Shown: positions 7,936 through 18,144, counted from the stretch's first letter. The stretch is 64,000 nt of DNA from Aquicella lusitana (GCF_902459475.1 NZ_LR699114.1:744001-808000); one strand, 5' to 3'. The notes: generated by a model from the sequence alone, not told the origin. Made by a program: numbers and translations.

Positions 7936-8877
7936 ATGTTTTCCTTTTTTAATACTTCAGAGAAACTCAATGCAAACGAGATTGTAGACAGACTGGAAAA
8001 AGGACTGTGCTTAGAAAACTCATCGCTTGATTTTAGCAAAGATTACCGTACACGCCATCATAATACTTATTTGTTGCAGGCGCTCGCTTGGAACAGGCAA
8101 AAAGCGGCACTCAGGCTTTTGGAGCGCGATAAATCGAAGGAAGCGCTGAACTTGAAAGATGACTGGGCAACTTGTCTTAACACACCATTAATTTTAGCAG
8201 CTAAAATTAATGCGACAACCATTGTGCAAACCCTGATTGAATTGGGAGCGAAAGTTAACGAGCAAGATTATCGTGGCTTCACGGCTTTACATTACGCTTG
8301 TCTATTACGAAACCATGAAGCCATTCAATTACTTCTTGCGGCAAGAGCCGATGTTCGAATCAGAGATGCGTTTGGAAAATCTCCCTATTATTACTATTGC
8401 ACGGAAATTTCGGAAGATGACCTTCAATATCGTTATGGCAGCACAGATGGTTACTTAAACCGTATGCCTGATATGGATAATCATTATTTTGGTACCAAGA
8501 AAAAATGTTTAAGCGCGCTTCGGTGGTATATTGCTCATGTGATGGTGAATAATGATTGGGGTAAAGGTGAATATGTAGGTAAATTTTCGCTATATGATTG
8601 GGCAGAACGGTGTTTGTTAAGCCGAGAGCCGGTTTATCATGCCAAAATTTATGAAGCCATGATGAAATGTTTTTGTGATAACAGGCCAAAGATGGATATA
8701 AACCTGGCAGGTCAATTATCAAAGATATCTTTAAATGTTTACCAGGATGATAAATACAATCAATACCGGCTGGATCCGTTGGATTTAGTGCCACGTTCAG
8801 CGATTCACCTGAAAGAAAATGATGAGATTTGGGTTGAGCTGCAGGAGATGGTCCCTCGGGGTTATCGCAACCGTTGA
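7936..8877 (+). CDS. Ankyrin-repeat protein, effector-like
   Basis: With the ATG at 7936 the protein is 313 residues. A GAGG site sits 8 bases upstream; the earlier in-frame ATG at 7909 has no comparable site. About three ankyrin repeats span roughly residues 70-165 and include NTPLILAAKINATTIVQTLI, GFTALHYACLLRNHEAIQLL and a DAFGKSPYYYY segment. The C-terminal 150 residues match nothing I recognise. There is no signal peptide. It sits between dciA and secA. Ankyrin proteins are typical of Legionellales and Rickettsiales effectors, so an interaction with a host protein is inferred. Confidence 0.75.
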   Translation: MFSFFNTSEKLNANEIVDRLEKGLCLENSSLDFSKDYRTRHHNTYLLQALAWNRQKAALRLLERDKSKEALNLKDDWATCLNTPLILAAKINATTIVQTLIELGAKVNEQDYRGFTALHYACLLRNHEAIQLLLAARADVRIRDAFGKSPYYYYCTEISEDDLQYRYGSTDGYLNRMPDMDNHYFGTKKKCLSALRWYIAHVMVNNDWGKGEYVGKFSLYDWAERCLLSREPVYHAKIYEAMMKCFCDNRPKMDINLAGQLSKISLNVYQDDKYNQYRLDPLDLVPRSAIHLKENDEIWVELQEMVPRGYRNR

Positions 8878-9042
8878 GCCCTTTATATCTGCGCACTTTA
8901 TGATCATTCTCTTCAATAAGCTAAAGCAGATGCCTTTTTTAACCTGATTCCCTTGATTTTTCAGGCAGATTCCAGCATCTTTGTCTTTTTCATTTTGGCA
9001 GAATATTATTCTTCTTTGTTTTTCTAGGTAAAGATAACTCTC

Positions 9043-11763
9043 ATGCTAAATCGCATTTTTACGAATGTTCTTGGTAGCCGTAACCAGCGTGTATTGCGTC
9101 GGTTATGGAAAACAGTAGAAAAGATTAACGCACTCGAACCCCAGATTTCAGCTTTGTCTGATGAAGCGCTTCGGGCGAAAACCGTTGAATTCAGGCAGCG
9201 CTTGCAGAGTGGGGCAGTTCTTGATGAGATTCTGCCGGAAGCTTTTGCAGTCGTTCGCGAAGCCTCAAAGCGGGCTTTGAATATGCGTCACTTTGACGTG
9301 CAGCTGATTGGCGGTATGGTGCTGCATGGCGGAAATATTGCGGAAATGCGTACGGGCGAAGGCAAAACGTTGATGTCAACGCTCGCGGCTTATTTGAATG
9401 CCTTACCTGGCAAAGGTGTCCACATTGTGACGGTGAATGATTATCTTGCCAAGCGAGACACAGAGTGGATGCGGCCCTTATACGAATTTCTGGGATTGAC
9501 AGTAGGCACTAACCTGCATGGTATGACGCCGCAGGAAAAACAGCAGGCTTATGCCGCTGATATCACCTATGGCACGAATAATGAATTTGGCTTTGATTAC
9601 CTTCGCGATAACATGGTCTTTAATTACAATGACAAAGTACAGCGCGGTCTTCATTACGCCATTGTAGACGAAGTGGACTCAATCCTGATTGATGAAGCAC
9701 GGACACCGCTCATTATTTCCGGCGCTGCAGAAGAAAGCGTCGACCTTTACGTGGCGATTGATTCCATTATTCCCCAGTTGCAAAAACAGACAGAAAAAGA
9801 GGGCCCTGGCGATTACAGTCTGGATGAAAAATCCAAACAGGCTTATCTCACTGAAGAAGGCCATCAGCATGTAGAAGAATTATTAATCAAGGCAGGTTTG
9901 CTGAGTGAAGGTGAAAGTCTTTACGATGCCAACAATATTGTGCTGATGCACCATATTTATGCGGCCTTGCGGGCGCATACGCTGTTCCATCGTGATGTGG
10001 ATTACATTGTTCAACGCGGTGAAGTCGTGATTGTAGATGAACATACCGGCAGAACCATGCCGGGGCGTCGCTGGTCAGACGGGCTGCATCAGGCAGTGGA
10101 AGCAAAAGAAAAAGTTAAAATCAACCAGGAAAACCAGACGCTCGCTTCCATTACTTTCCAGAATTATTTTCGCCTCTATGAAAAACTGTCCGGCATGACA
10201 GGGACGGCGGATACAGAAGCCTACGAATTTCAGCAGATTTATGGGCTGGAAGTCATCGTTATTCCAACGCATAAGCCCATGATACGTATGGACCAGGCTG
10301 ACTTTGTTTACATGACGGCGGATGAAAAGTTTGATGCCATTGTGGAAGATATTCAAAAGACCCATGCGACGGGTCAACCCATTCTGGTGGGTACGGCTTC
10401 CATCGAAGCCTCAGAGCATTTGTCGCGGCTGTTGCAGAAAGCAAAAATTCCACATCAAGTGTTGAATGCTAAATTCCATGAGAAAGAGGCGCAGATTGTG
10501 GCCGAAGCAGGCCGCCCGGGGGCAGTGACGATTGCTACTAATATGGCTGGTCGTGGAACTGACATTGTGCTTGGCGGTAATCTGGAAGCAGAACTGAAAG
10601 CGCTGGAAAACCCGACAGCGGAAGATATTGAACAGCGTAAAAAAGCCTGGCAGGCACGGCATGAACAAGTCGTCAAGGCGGGCGGGTTGTATGTGCTTGG
10701 CACTGAGCGGCATGAATCGCGCCGTATTGATAATCAGCTGCGTGGCCGTTCGGGCCGTCAGGGTGATCCGGGCAAGTCGCGGTTTTATCTGTCCCTGCAG
10801 GATAATCTGCTGCGTATTTTTGGCGGTGACAGGTTGAATGCCATTATGCAGCGCATTGGCATGGAAAAGGGCGTGGCGCTGGAATCGCGCATGTTATCGC
10901 GCAGCATTGAGAATGCGCAGCGCAAAGTGGAAGCTTACAACTTCGATATTCGTAAGCAATTGTTAGAGTACGATGATGTAGCCAACGAGCAGCGTAAGGT
11001 GATTTACCGCCAGCGCGACGAACTACTGACCTCTGATTCAATCGCTGATGTGATTGCTGATATGAGCCATCGGGTCATGGAACAGACTGTCAGTGCCTTT
11101 ATTCCACCACACAGCATGTCGGAAGAATGGGACATCGAAGGACTTGAGCAGCGTCTGGAGCGCGATTTCAATCTGAAACTGCCCATACGTCAGTGGCTTG
11201 AAGAAGATGATACGTTGGATGAAGACCGCTTGCGCGAACGTATTCAAACGGCATTTCGTGAAGCGTATCAGAAAAAAGAAGAACAGATTAGTGCGCCCAT
11301 TATGCGTCAATTTGAAAAAGCAGTCATGCTGCAAACACTGGATAACTGCTGGCGTGAACATCTGGCCGCGATGGATTATCTGCGTCAGGGCATTCATTTA
11401 CGTGGTTATGCCCAGAAAAATCCCAAACAAGAATATAAGCGTGAATCATTTGAACTGTTTGCACAGTTGCTTGATAAGGTCAATTATGAAGTCCTGTCTG
11501 CGTTAAGCAAGTTTGAAGTCAAAGTGGAACAAGATGTTGAACAGATGGAAGCGCAGCGTCGCCAGAGTCTGACTCGACAAGCCATGGAATACAAACACGC
11601 TGCCCCTGATATTTTGCATGGCACCGATGTAGCAGAATCTCAACCGGAAGTACTTCCATCCAATGTCACTTATATGCGCGACCGTCCTAAAGTAGGCCGT
11701 AACGATCCTTGCCCATGTGGTTCAGGCAAAAAATATAAGGCATGTCACGGGAGCCTCACTTGA
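9043..11763 (+). CDS. secA: Preprotein translocase ATPase SecA
   Basis: A 906-residue motor that drives unfolded proteins through SecYEG. Seen in order: Walker A ([20 protein letters not shown]), [19 protein letters not shown] (Walker B/DEAD-like), the preprotein-crosslinking region, [14 protein letters not shown], the [11 protein letters not shown] arginine finger, helical wing and scaffold, and a C-terminal zinc tail ([17 protein letters not shown]) that binds SecB. Length is normal. Its end overlaps mutT by about 22 bp at most. Confidence 0.98.
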   Translation: MLNRIFTNVLGSRNQRVLRRLWKTVEKINALEPQISALSDEALRAKTVEFRQRLQSGAVLDEILPEAFAVVREASKRALNMRHFDVQLIGGMVLHGGNIAEMRTGEGKTLMSTLAAYLNALPGKGVHIVTVNDYLAKRDTEWMRPLYEFLGLTVGTNLHGMTPQEKQQAYAADITYGTNNEFGFDYLRDNMVFNYNDKVQRGLHYAIVDEVDSILIDEARTPLIISGAAEESVDLYVAIDSIIPQLQKQTEKEGPGDYSLDEKSKQAYLTEEGHQHVEELLIKAGLLSEGESLYDANNIVLMHHIYAALRAHTLFHRDVDYIVQRGEVVIVDEHTGRTMPGRRWSDGLHQAVEAKEKVKINQENQTLASITFQNYFRLYEKLSGMTGTADTEAYEFQQIYGLEVIVIPTHKPMIRMDQADFVYMTADEKFDAIVEDIQKTHATGQPILVGTASIEASEHLSRLLQKAKIPHQVLNAKFHEKEAQIVAEAGRPGAVTIATNMAGRGTDIVLGGNLEAELKALENPTAEDIEQRKKAWQARHEQVVKAGGLYVLGTERHESRRIDNQLRGRSGRQGDPGKSRFYLSLQDNLLRIFGGDRLNAIMQRIGMEKGVALESRMLSRSIENAQRKVEAYNFDIRKQLLEYDDVANEQRKVIYRQRDELLTSDSIADVIADMSHRVMEQTVSAFIPPHSMSEEWDIEGLEQRLERDFNLKLPIRQWLEEDDTLDEDRLRERIQTAFREAYQKKEEQISAPIMRQFEKAVMLQTLDNCWREHLAAMDYLRQGIHLRGYAQKNPKQEYKRESFELFAQLLDKVNYEVLSALSKFEVKVEQDVEQMEAQRRQSLTRQAMEYKHAAPDILHGTDVAESQPEVLPSNVTYMRDRPKVGRNDPCPCGSGKKYKACHGSLT

Positions 11764-12158
11764 TCAGGACGGTTGTAGGCATCCTGGCCAGGGCAGAAAA
11801 AGTGCTGGTCGGGCAGCGGCCGGAAGGCAAGCCCTATAGTGGTTATTGGGAATTTCCTGGCGGTAAGATCGAACCCGATGAAACCGCCATCGATGCGCTG
11901 CGACGTGAACTGCAAGAAGAGCTGGACATAACAGTGATTTCAGCTCAGCCCTGGTTTGAGCATACGCATACTTATCCTGATAAAACTGTTTTGCTGGAAA
12001 TGTGGCGTGTGACTGCTTTCTCAGGCGAACCGCTCGGCAAGGAAAATCAGTTATTACGCTGGGTCACGTTGCCGGAAATGTTAGAATTGCGTTTACTGGA
12101 AGGCAACTGGCCGATTATAAAAAAAATAAAAACATTATTTTCGCAACAAGAAGATTAA
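11742..12158 (+). CDS. mutT: MutT-type Nudix hydrolase (8-oxo-dGTP diphosphatase)
   Basis: A 138-residue Nudix protein. The box [20 protein letters not shown] plus ELDI gives the G-x5-E-x7-REL-x-EE pattern. It would remove 8-oxo-dGTP from the nucleotide pool. Two starts are possible: ATG at 11742, inside secA, or TTG at 11760, which has GGGAG just upstream and gives the more usual N-terminus [10 protein letters not shown]. The secA-mutT pairing is conserved in gammaproteobacteria and indicates translational coupling. Confidence 0.9.
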   Translation: MSREPHLIRTVVGILARAEKVLVGQRPEGKPYSGYWEFPGGKIEPDETAIDALRRELQEELDITVISAQPWFEHTHTYPDKTVLLEMWRVTAFSGEPLGKENQLLRWVTLPEMLELRLLEGNWPIIKKIKTLFSQQED

Positions 12159-12238
12159 ATAAAAATATAGCCAAGTAATTTTGAGCCATGGCGCTGTCAT
12201 CCTTGTAAAGGTTAGGTAATTCGTTGATGAAACTGCAC

Positions 12239-12275
12239 CTGTCATTGCGAGCGTAGCTAAGCAATCCAGACCTCC
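12239..12275. repeat. Dispersed repeat, TCATTGCGAGCGTAGC family
   Basis: It reads TGTCATTGCGAGCGTAGC and then AAGCAATCCAGACC. Near-identical copies occur at about 53762-53790 and, in reverse, at about 53975-54000 and 54255-54285. It is part of the 12159-12483 intergenic stretch, which contains only repeats. Confidence 0.7.
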
Positions 12276-12317
12276 TTCGATTAACTTTGGCCATTTTTGA
12301 AAAGCGTTTACAAAGCT

Positions 12318-12385
12318 GTCATCCTGAGCGAAGCGAAGGATCTCCTTTTGCACATCAGGAGATCCTTCGCTTCGCTCAGGATGAC
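12318..12385. repeat. Perfect 28-bp inverted repeat, GTCATCCTGAGCGAAGCG family
   Basis: Arms 12318-12345 and 12358-12385 are exact reverse complements around a 12-nt loop. A partial third copy follows at about 12388-12404. Related copies lie at 45747-45793, 53874-53949 and 54160-54241. It could fold as a long RNA hairpin from either strand and is probably a non-autonomous dispersed repeat. Confidence 0.85.
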
Positions 12386-12483
12386 AAAGCTTTGCTCAGG
12401 ATGACAAAAAGCTGCCATCAGGATGAGAGATTCGTGAATACCTATTTTATTTTTGTCTTTGTTGATACCTGGTCGGGGTGCTT

Positions 12484-13179
12484 TTATAGCCCAAATTCCG
12501 GGCATGCTATTTCATCCTGTTTGGGAATCGTAGCTGCTACCTTAATCAGTGATATTCTCCCTATTATACTGTTTGGATCCAGAATGGATCGTTCCTTAAA
12601 CATGGTTTCACGGTTTTTATAAAAAGCGCCCGAATTTTTTTCCATGGCAGATGAACAGGTCTTATCCGATTTGACAGGTTGGATTGCTGTTTGCTGTTTG
12701 ATGGGAGGAAAAGGTTCCTGCATTCCACTGACTTGCGTATGCTCCTGCATGAGACTCGGAAGAGGTGGCAGATTTTGAAGAGTGGTGGCAACTTTTTGAT
12801 GTGTAGAGAGTGTTTCTGTTTTCTTATCTTCAGTTGTTGCGACTGTTATTCCCAAACGTCGCATGATTTCATGCCATAAACTTGTTTCATTGTCCCAATT
12901 TCGTTTCACATCATAATACATAACGTTGTTCGGTAAATCACGTTGACGCATCGAGTCAACAAAATAAATTCGAAGCGCGGCAGGATTGTTTTTGTAATAG
13001 TGTTGCGGCGGATTACACCAAATGTGAATGTGGCTGTTACTTTTTATTAAATGAATATGAGTAGTAACCTGAAAGTGATGAGTATTATCGCTATTCTGCT
13101 GAATACCCAGTTTTTGCAAAAAGGTTTGCAAAGCACTATCTGAACCGCTTAGAAATAGAGTACGATGTTGCATGAGCAT
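12484..13179 (-). CDS. Unrecognised protein
   Basis: A 231-residue protein that I cannot assign. The N-terminal 110 residues look folded (LFLSGSDSALQTFLQKLGIQ, then LRIYFVDSMRQRDLPNNVMY). The rest is polar, Pro/Gln/Thr-rich and probably disordered. There is no signal peptide or membrane segment. AAGGAG lies 5 bases before the ATG at 13179, which supports that start. It is divergent from the SDR gene, flanked by repeats and near other effector-like genes. Function unknown. Confidence 0.55.
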   Translation of the reverse strand: MLMQHRTLFLSGSDSALQTFLQKLGIQQNSDNTHHFQVTTHIHLIKSNSHIHIWCNPPQHYYKNNPAALRIYFVDSMRQRDLPNNVMYYDVKRNWDNETSLWHEIMRRLGITVATTEDKKTETLSTHQKVATTLQNLPPLPSLMQEHTQVSGMQEPFPPIKQQTAIQPVKSDKTCSSAMEKNSGAFYKNRETMFKERSILDPNSIIGRISLIKVAATIPKQDEIACPEFGL

Positions 13180-13274
13180 CCTGCTCCTTTTTTACACAGC
13201 TAAAACACTTAATCTTTATACTTAGCAATTCTATAATCGGTTTCTTAAACAAATATTAAAACCAAGGATACTTC

Positions 13275-13877
13275 ATGAAGATAATCGTTATAGGCGGAAC
13301 AGGCACAATAGGCAAAGCGGTGGTTGAAGAATTGTCAAAGCGCCATACCATTGTGGTTGCCGGACATCAGCATGGCGATGTGCAAGTCGATATGCGGGAT
13401 GGGCAATCCATTGAGCGCATGTATCAATCCGTAGGTGCATTTGATGCCGTCGTTTCAACGGCAGGCAAAGTGCATTTTGGTGACTTTACCCAGATGACGC
13501 CGGAGCTGTATGGTGTGGGTCTGCAAGACAAGCTGATGGGCCAGGTGAACCTGGTTTTGACAGGATTGCGCTATATCAACGACAAAGGCTCATTTACTTT
13601 AACCAGCGGTATTTTAAACCATGACCCTATTCGGTTTGGCTCATCGGCATCTATGGTAAATGGCGCATTGGATAGTTTTGTAAAAGCGGCTGCGATTGAG
13701 ATGCCTCGGGGCATACGCATTAATGTTATCAGTCCGACCGTACTCAAGGAATCCATGCCGGCTTATGGCGATTATTTTCACGGTTTTGAACCTGTGCCGG
13801 CCACGCGTGTTGCGCTTGCCTACAGTAAAAGCGTGGAAGGCGCACAAACCGGGCAGGTCTACCCCGTGGGCTATTGA
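13275..13877 (+). CDS. Atypical short-chain dehydrogenase/reductase without YxxxK
   Basis: A 200-residue Rossmann protein with a clear nucleotide-binding motif (MKIIVIGGTGTIGKAVVEEL) and the SDR-like STAGKVHFGDF and RINVISPTVLKES segments. Where classical SDRs have Tyr-x-x-x-Lys, this protein has SSASMVNGALDSFVKAAA, with neither residue. This matches the Lin1944-like SDR subgroup, in which the usual active-site residues are absent and the function is unknown. Its 3' end overlaps convergent rmlB by 7 bp. Confidence 0.8.
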   Translation: MKIIVIGGTGTIGKAVVEELSKRHTIVVAGHQHGDVQVDMRDGQSIERMYQSVGAFDAVVSTAGKVHFGDFTQMTPELYGVGLQDKLMGQVNLVLTGLRYINDKGSFTLTSGILNHDPIRFGSSASMVNGALDSFVKAAAIEMPRGIRINVISPTVLKESMPAYGDYFHGFEPVPATRVALAYSKSVEGAQTGQVYPVGY

Positions 13878-14899
13878 TAGGCGTGTGCAGGTTGATGCAG
13901 GTAAAACGCAATGGTTTTCATTATGCCTGATTCCAGCGTTTCCTGCGGCGACCAGCCGAGTTCAGCTTTGATCTTGGCATTATCTATCGCATAACGAAAA
14001 TCATGCCCAGGCCGGTCTTTGACAAATTCCAGCAGGGTGGCGTAAGACACGCTGTGCGGTTTGATTTTATCCATCTGCTCGCAAATGAAACGGGCAAGCG
14101 CGATATTTTCCCATTCATTATTACCGCCTATATTATAACTTTCGCCTACTTTTCCCTGTTCAATGATCGTCATGATTGCACGGCAATGATCATCCACATA
14201 GAGCCAGTCGCGAATATTTTTGCCATTACCATAGACAGGTATCGGTTTCCTGCTAAGACAACCTTGAATGACAGTTGGGATGAATTTTTCTGCATGCTGA
14301 TAAGGGCCGTAATTATTCGAGCAGTGAGAAATAGTGACGGGCAGTCCGTAGGTATGATAGTAGGCTCGTGCCAAGTGGTCTGCGCCGGCTTTACTGGCAG
14401 AATAAGGCGAGTGAGGATCGTAAGCCGTTTTTTCAGTAAATAAAGGATCGGTTGTCTGCAGGGAGCCATAGACTTCATCGGTTGAAATATGATGAAAACG
14501 GCAATGAGATACACCGCATTCTTCTATTTCAAACCAGTGATGGCGCGCAGCTTCCAGCAGCACAAACGTGCCTAACACATTTGTTTGCACAAAAGCGGCA
14601 GGTGCTGTGATGGAGCGGTCCACGTGGCTTTCAGCAGCGAAATGCACGATGGTATCAATATGATGGTGCATCAGGATATGGCGTAAAAGTTTGGCATCAG
14701 TGATGTCGCCTTGTATAAAATGATGGCGTTCTGCGTGCGGTAAATGGGTTAAGTTATCCAGGGAGCCCGCATAGGTTAGTTTGTCCAGATTGACAACGGC
14801 GACATCAGGAAAATGTGTGAGCACATAGCGAATAAAATTTGATCCAATGAATCCGGCACCGCCGGTGACAAGCATACTGCGAGGTTGATAATGGGACAT
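13871..14899 (-). CDS. rmlB: dTDP-glucose 4,6-dehydratase (RmlB)
   Basis: A 342-residue extended SDR that converts dTDP-glucose to dTDP-4-keto-6-deoxyglucose, the second step of dTDP-L-rhamnose synthesis. It shows the NAD motif MLVTGGAGFIGSNFIRYVL, HFAAESHVDRSI, STDEVYGSL and the catalytic YSASKAGADHLARAY. It is the last gene of the minus-strand operon rmlA-rmlC-rmlD-rmlB, 9 bp after rmlD. Confidence 0.96.
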   Translation of the reverse strand: MSHYQPRSMLVTGGAGFIGSNFIRYVLTHFPDVAVVNLDKLTYAGSLDNLTHLPHAERHHFIQGDITDAKLLRHILMHHHIDTIVHFAAESHVDRSITAPAAFVQTNVLGTFVLLEAARHHWFEIEECGVSHCRFHHISTDEVYGSLQTTDPLFTEKTAYDPHSPYSASKAGADHLARAYYHTYGLPVTISHCSNNYGPYQHAEKFIPTVIQGCLSRKPIPVYGNGKNIRDWLYVDDHCRAIMTIIEQGKVGESYNIGGNNEWENIALARFICEQMDKIKPHSVSYATLLEFVKDRPGHDFRYAIDNAKIKAELGWSPQETLESGIMKTIAFYLHQPAHAYQ

Positions 14900-14908
14900 A
14901 ATTTGCCT

Positions 14909-15796
14909 TTAACTAGAAGAATGGATTAAACCGTTTAAGGCACGTTCAATGCCTGATTGCCATGACGGCTGCTCGATGTGGTACAGTTTTTTAATCTTGC
15001 TGCAATCCAGCACAGAATAAGCTGGCCGTTTTGCCGCGACAGGATATTCAGCAGTTGAAATAGCATTGATTTTTTTAACTGACAAGGACATGTGCCTGGA
15101 AGCTGTTTCGATAATGGCTGAGGCAAACGCATGCCAGGAAACCGCCGGCGCGCTGCAATAATGAAATGTTCCCCACTGCGAAAATTTTTCTATTATTGAA
15201 AAAATAGCGAGTGCAATGTCACCCGCATAAGTAGGACACGTCAGTTGGTCTGCCACGATGTTGAGTTGTCCTTTTTCCTGCGCGAGGCGCAGGATCGATT
15301 TAAGAAAATTTGTTTTATGTTCGCTAAATACACCACTTACCCGCAGAATAATGTGTGAATCACATGCTTCACGTACCGCTTCTTCGCCAAGCCATTTGCT
15401 TTTACCGTAATGATTAATCGGATTAACATCATCCTCTTCGGCATAAGGAGCAGTCTTGGTTCCATCAAAAAGATAATCTGTCGAGAGATGAATGAGTGGT
15501 ATGCGGTGTTTACTGCAGGCATGAGCTATGTGTTTTGCGCCCAGCACATTGGCTTGATCCGCTTTCCCCCTTTCCGCTTCCGCTCGATCAACTGCTGTAT
15601 AGGCGGCTGTATTAATAACACAGTCTGGCATTTGGGCAGTCAATACACGTTCGATAGAGGAGGGTTGGCTGATATCCATCTCGCTGTGTGAAAGCGCGTG
15701 AATTTGAAATTTACCCGCAACAGCATGACGACAAAGTGCCTGTGCAACTTGCCCTTCGCCGCCGGTAACAAGCAATTTAAGTGAATAAGTTTTCAT
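14909..15796 (-). CDS. rmlD: dTDP-4-dehydrorhamnose reductase (RmlD)
   Basis: It catalyses the last step, NAD(P)H reduction to dTDP-L-rhamnose. I place the start at the ATG at 15796 (295 residues, MKTYSLKLLVTGGEGQVAQA). The frame is open to 15868, but that would overlap rmlC by 92 bp and add residues unlike the family. Visible motifs are the GGEGQVA Rossmann loop, NTAAYTAVDRAE, STDYLFDGTK and the catalytic YGKSKWLGEEAV. It overlaps the end of rmlC by 20 bp, which suggests coupled translation. Confidence 0.94.
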   Translation of the reverse strand: MKTYSLKLLVTGGEGQVAQALCRHAVAGKFQIHALSHSEMDISQPSSIERVLTAQMPDCVINTAAYTAVDRAEAERGKADQANVLGAKHIAHACSKHRIPLIHLSTDYLFDGTKTAPYAEEDDVNPINHYGKSKWLGEEAVREACDSHIILRVSGVFSEHKTNFLKSILRLAQEKGQLNIVADQLTCPTYAGDIALAIFSIIEKFSQWGTFHYCSAPAVSWHAFASAIIETASRHMSLSVKKINAISTAEYPVAAKRPAYSVLDCSKIKKLYHIEQPSWQSGIERALNGLIHSSS

Positions 15797-16322
15797 GTGC
15801 GATCTCGTGCAAAGCGGGATAAATTTCGTCTTTGGGTGAGAGAACAGGGCTACTGACTGGCCAGGCAATATTCAAGCGCGCATCATTCCAGGCAATGCCA
15901 TGCTCATAGGAAGGAGCATAATAATCGGTGCATTTATAATGAAAATCGGCTTCTTCAGACAGGACACAAAAACCGTGTGCAAAGCCAGGAGGAATATACA
16001 TTTGTATATGATTTTCATCACTTAAGGTAATGCCAAACCATTGGCCAAACGTAGGCGAGCTCTTTCGTATATCGACCACCACATCCCATACGCTGCCACG
16101 CGTGACCCAGACAAGTTTTCCCTGTGCATGCGGTAACTGATAGTGGAGACCGCGCAGAACGTTGCGATGAGATCGTGAAACATTGTCTTGCACAAAGTGA
16201 GGGATGCGAAGGCTGCCATAACGCGTTTGTTGGTGTGTCTCGAAAAAATAACCACGGCTATCTTTAAACACCCGTGGTTCGATGATGAGAAGGCCCGATA
16301 AGGGACCGTTAGTGGTGTGCAT
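15777..16322 (-). CDS. rmlC: dTDP-4-dehydrorhamnose 3,5-epimerase (RmlC)
   Basis: A 181-residue cupin enzyme that epimerises C3 and C5 of the 4-keto-6-deoxy sugar. Conserved segments are EPRVFKDSRGYFFETHQ, SRSHRNVLRGLHYQLPHAQG (active-site His), GSVWDVVVDIRKSSPTFGQW and YIPPGFAHGFCVLSEEADFH. Length is normal. It lies 8 bp after rmlA in the same operon. Confidence 0.96.
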   Translation of the reverse strand: MHTTNGPLSGLLIIEPRVFKDSRGYFFETHQQTRYGSLRIPHFVQDNVSRSHRNVLRGLHYQLPHAQGKLVWVTRGSVWDVVVDIRKSSPTFGQWFGITLSDENHIQMYIPPGFAHGFCVLSEEADFHYKCTDYYAPSYEHGIAWNDARLNIAWPVSSPVLSPKDEIYPALHEIAHENLFT

Positions 16323-16330
16323 GATAACCT

Positions 16331-17191
16331 CTATATTAAATCCAGCAGATAGGCACCGTATCCGCTTTTGATCTGCGTTTCAGCAAGCGTTTCGAGCTCT
16401 TCGGTGGTAATAAAACCCATACGCCAGGCAATTTCTTCGGGGCTGCCGATTTTCAATCCTTGTCGCTGTTCAAGCACGTAAATAAAATTGGCGGCGTCCA
16501 GCATGGATTTGTGTGTTCCTGTGTCAAGCCATGCAATACCGCGCCCCAATTTTTCCACACGCAACTTTTTTTGCAACAAGTAAAAGCGATTTACATCCGT
16601 GATTTCTAATTCACCGCGCGATGAAGGCGATAACTGTTTTGCGATCTCGATAACCTTATTATCATAGAAATAAAGCCCGATAACGGCGTAATTAGAAGCA
16701 GGTGTTGCCGGTTTTTCAATAATCTCAACGGGTTGGTTTGCTTCATTGAAGCAAATGACACCGTATCGTTGCGGGTTTGAAACATAATAGCCAAAAATGG
16801 TAGCGCCTGAGTTTAATTGGGCTACACTCTGCAGTTTTTCCGATAAACCGTCCCCATAGAGGATATTATCGCCGAGAATAAGACAGACGCTGTCATTACC
16901 AATGAAATTTTCTCCAATGATAAAAGCTTGCGCAATTCCTTCGGGGTACTGCTGTGTCGCGTATGCGAGTGATATACCCCATTGCGACCCATCGCCCAAT
17001 AGTTGCTGGAAGAGGGATAATTCATGGGGCGTAGTGATTACCAGGATATCGCGTATACCCGCTAGCATAAGAGTGCAAAGTGGATAATAAACCATGGGTT
17101 TATCGTAAATGGGCAGCAATTGTTTACTGATCGGCCGTGTGGCAGGATAAAGCCGTGTTCCCAACCCACCGGCAAGAATAATCCCTTTCAT
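16331..17191 (-). CDS. rmlA: Glucose-1-phosphate thymidylyltransferase (RmlA)
   Basis: A 286-residue nucleotidyltransferase that makes dTDP-glucose from dTTP and glucose-1-phosphate. It begins with the signature [20 protein letters not shown] then [17 protein letters not shown], and has [12 protein letters not shown] and a late [13 protein letters not shown]. It is the first gene of the rml operon. Together the four genes supply dTDP-L-rhamnose for O-antigen or another surface glycan. The upstream gap is shared with a divergent glycosyltransferase. Confidence 0.97.
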   Translation of the reverse strand: MKGIILAGGLGTRLYPATRPISKQLLPIYDKPMVYYPLCTLMLAGIRDILVITTPHELSLFQQLLGDGSQWGISLAYATQQYPEGIAQAFIIGENFIGNDSVCLILGDNILYGDGLSEKLQSVAQLNSGATIFGYYVSNPQRYGVICFNEANQPVEIIEKPATPASNYAVIGLYFYDNKVIEIAKQLSPSSRGELEITDVNRFYLLQKKLRVEKLGRGIAWLDTGTHKSMLDAANFIYVLEQRQGLKIGSPEEIAWRMGFITTEELETLAETQIKSGYGAYLLDLI

Positions 17192-17334
17192 TTAAAAAAC
17201 CTCGTCATTGAGTTCTTCTCTTTTTCCTGGTGGAGGATGACTCTTTTACCAAGAAATGTTATTCATTAACATTCTGAGGATTTTACTCAAGCTGGAATAT
17301 AATCGCTACATTTGTTTCGAGGGATTAAACTATT

Positions 17335-18144
17335 ATGACACAGGCACTGGTAACCATACTTGTTCCCAACTATAAAACGTTGGAATTGACCAAGCTTTGC
17401 TTACGCTTATTGCGAAAATACACTGACAGCAATCAAGCGAAAGTGGTTGTTATTGATAATGATTCACAGGATGAGTCGCTTTGCTATTTACGCACCGTCT
17501 CCTGGATTGAGTTGATAGAGCGCAAAGCCATAGCCGGTGAATCCCCTGTTCAATCACATGCGCGTGCACTAGATATGGCCCTTGAACGGGTAACGACACA
17601 GTATGTCTTGTCTATCCACACGGATACGCTGGTCAAACACCCGCGATGGCTGCCTTTCCTGTTATCGCAAATCGAAAAAAAACCAACAATAGCGGGCGTA
17701 GGATCATGGAAACTGGAATCAAAGCCGCTTTGGCGACAATTGCTCAAATTACTGGAACGACAGTGGCAATCGCTTTACTACCGTCTTATCGGTAAAACCA
17801 GCCATGGTTTGGAAGGCATGGGAAAAAACTATTATTATCTGCGTAGTCACTGCGCGCTTTACCGGACGGAGCTGCTTAAGAAACTTAATTTACATTTTGC
17901 AGACGGAGATATGGTAGCGGGCAAGGAAATGCATAAGAAGCTGGTTGAAAGTAATTACCAGATGATTTTTTTGCCTTCAGACATTTTAATTAAATACCTG
18001 GAGCATATTAACCATGCAACGACTGTGTTGAATCCACATCTTTCACGACAAAAAAGTGTTGACAAGGGACGACGGCGCATTGAGAAGAGCCTCGCCCGCA
18101 TGAATGTGGCGGCGATATTACAGGATGCCAGCCTGGATCACTAG
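17335..18144 (+). CDS. Family 2 glycosyltransferase
   Basis: A 269-residue GT-A fold enzyme. The N-terminus VTILVPNYKTLELTKLCLRL and VVVIDNDSQDES are typical of GT2. HTDT at about 95-98 stands in for the metal-binding DxD. There is no membrane segment. It is divergent from the rml operon and preceded by GAGGGA. A rhamnosyltransferase role is suggested by position only; the acceptor cannot be read from sequence. The basic C-terminus (RQKSVDKGRRRIEKSLAR) may favour membrane contact. Confidence 0.82.
   Translation: MTQALVTILVPNYKTLELTKLCLRLLRKYTDSNQAKVVVIDNDSQDESLCYLRTVSWIELIERKAIAGESPVQSHARALDMALERVTTQYVLSIHTDTLVKHPRWLPFLLSQIEKKPTIAGVGSWKLESKPLWRQLLKLLERQWQSLYYRLIGKTSHGLEGMGKNYYYLRSHCALYRTELLKKLNLHFADGDMVAGKEMHKKLVESNYQMIFLPSDILIKYLEHINHATTVLNPHLSRQKSVDKGRRRIEKSLARMNVAAILQDASLDH

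Noticed and set aside
12287-12622. 111-codon plus-strand open frame
   Set aside because: Its first half is translated dispersed repeat (CHPERSEGSP-type peptide) and the rest is antisense to the 12484-13179 gene.
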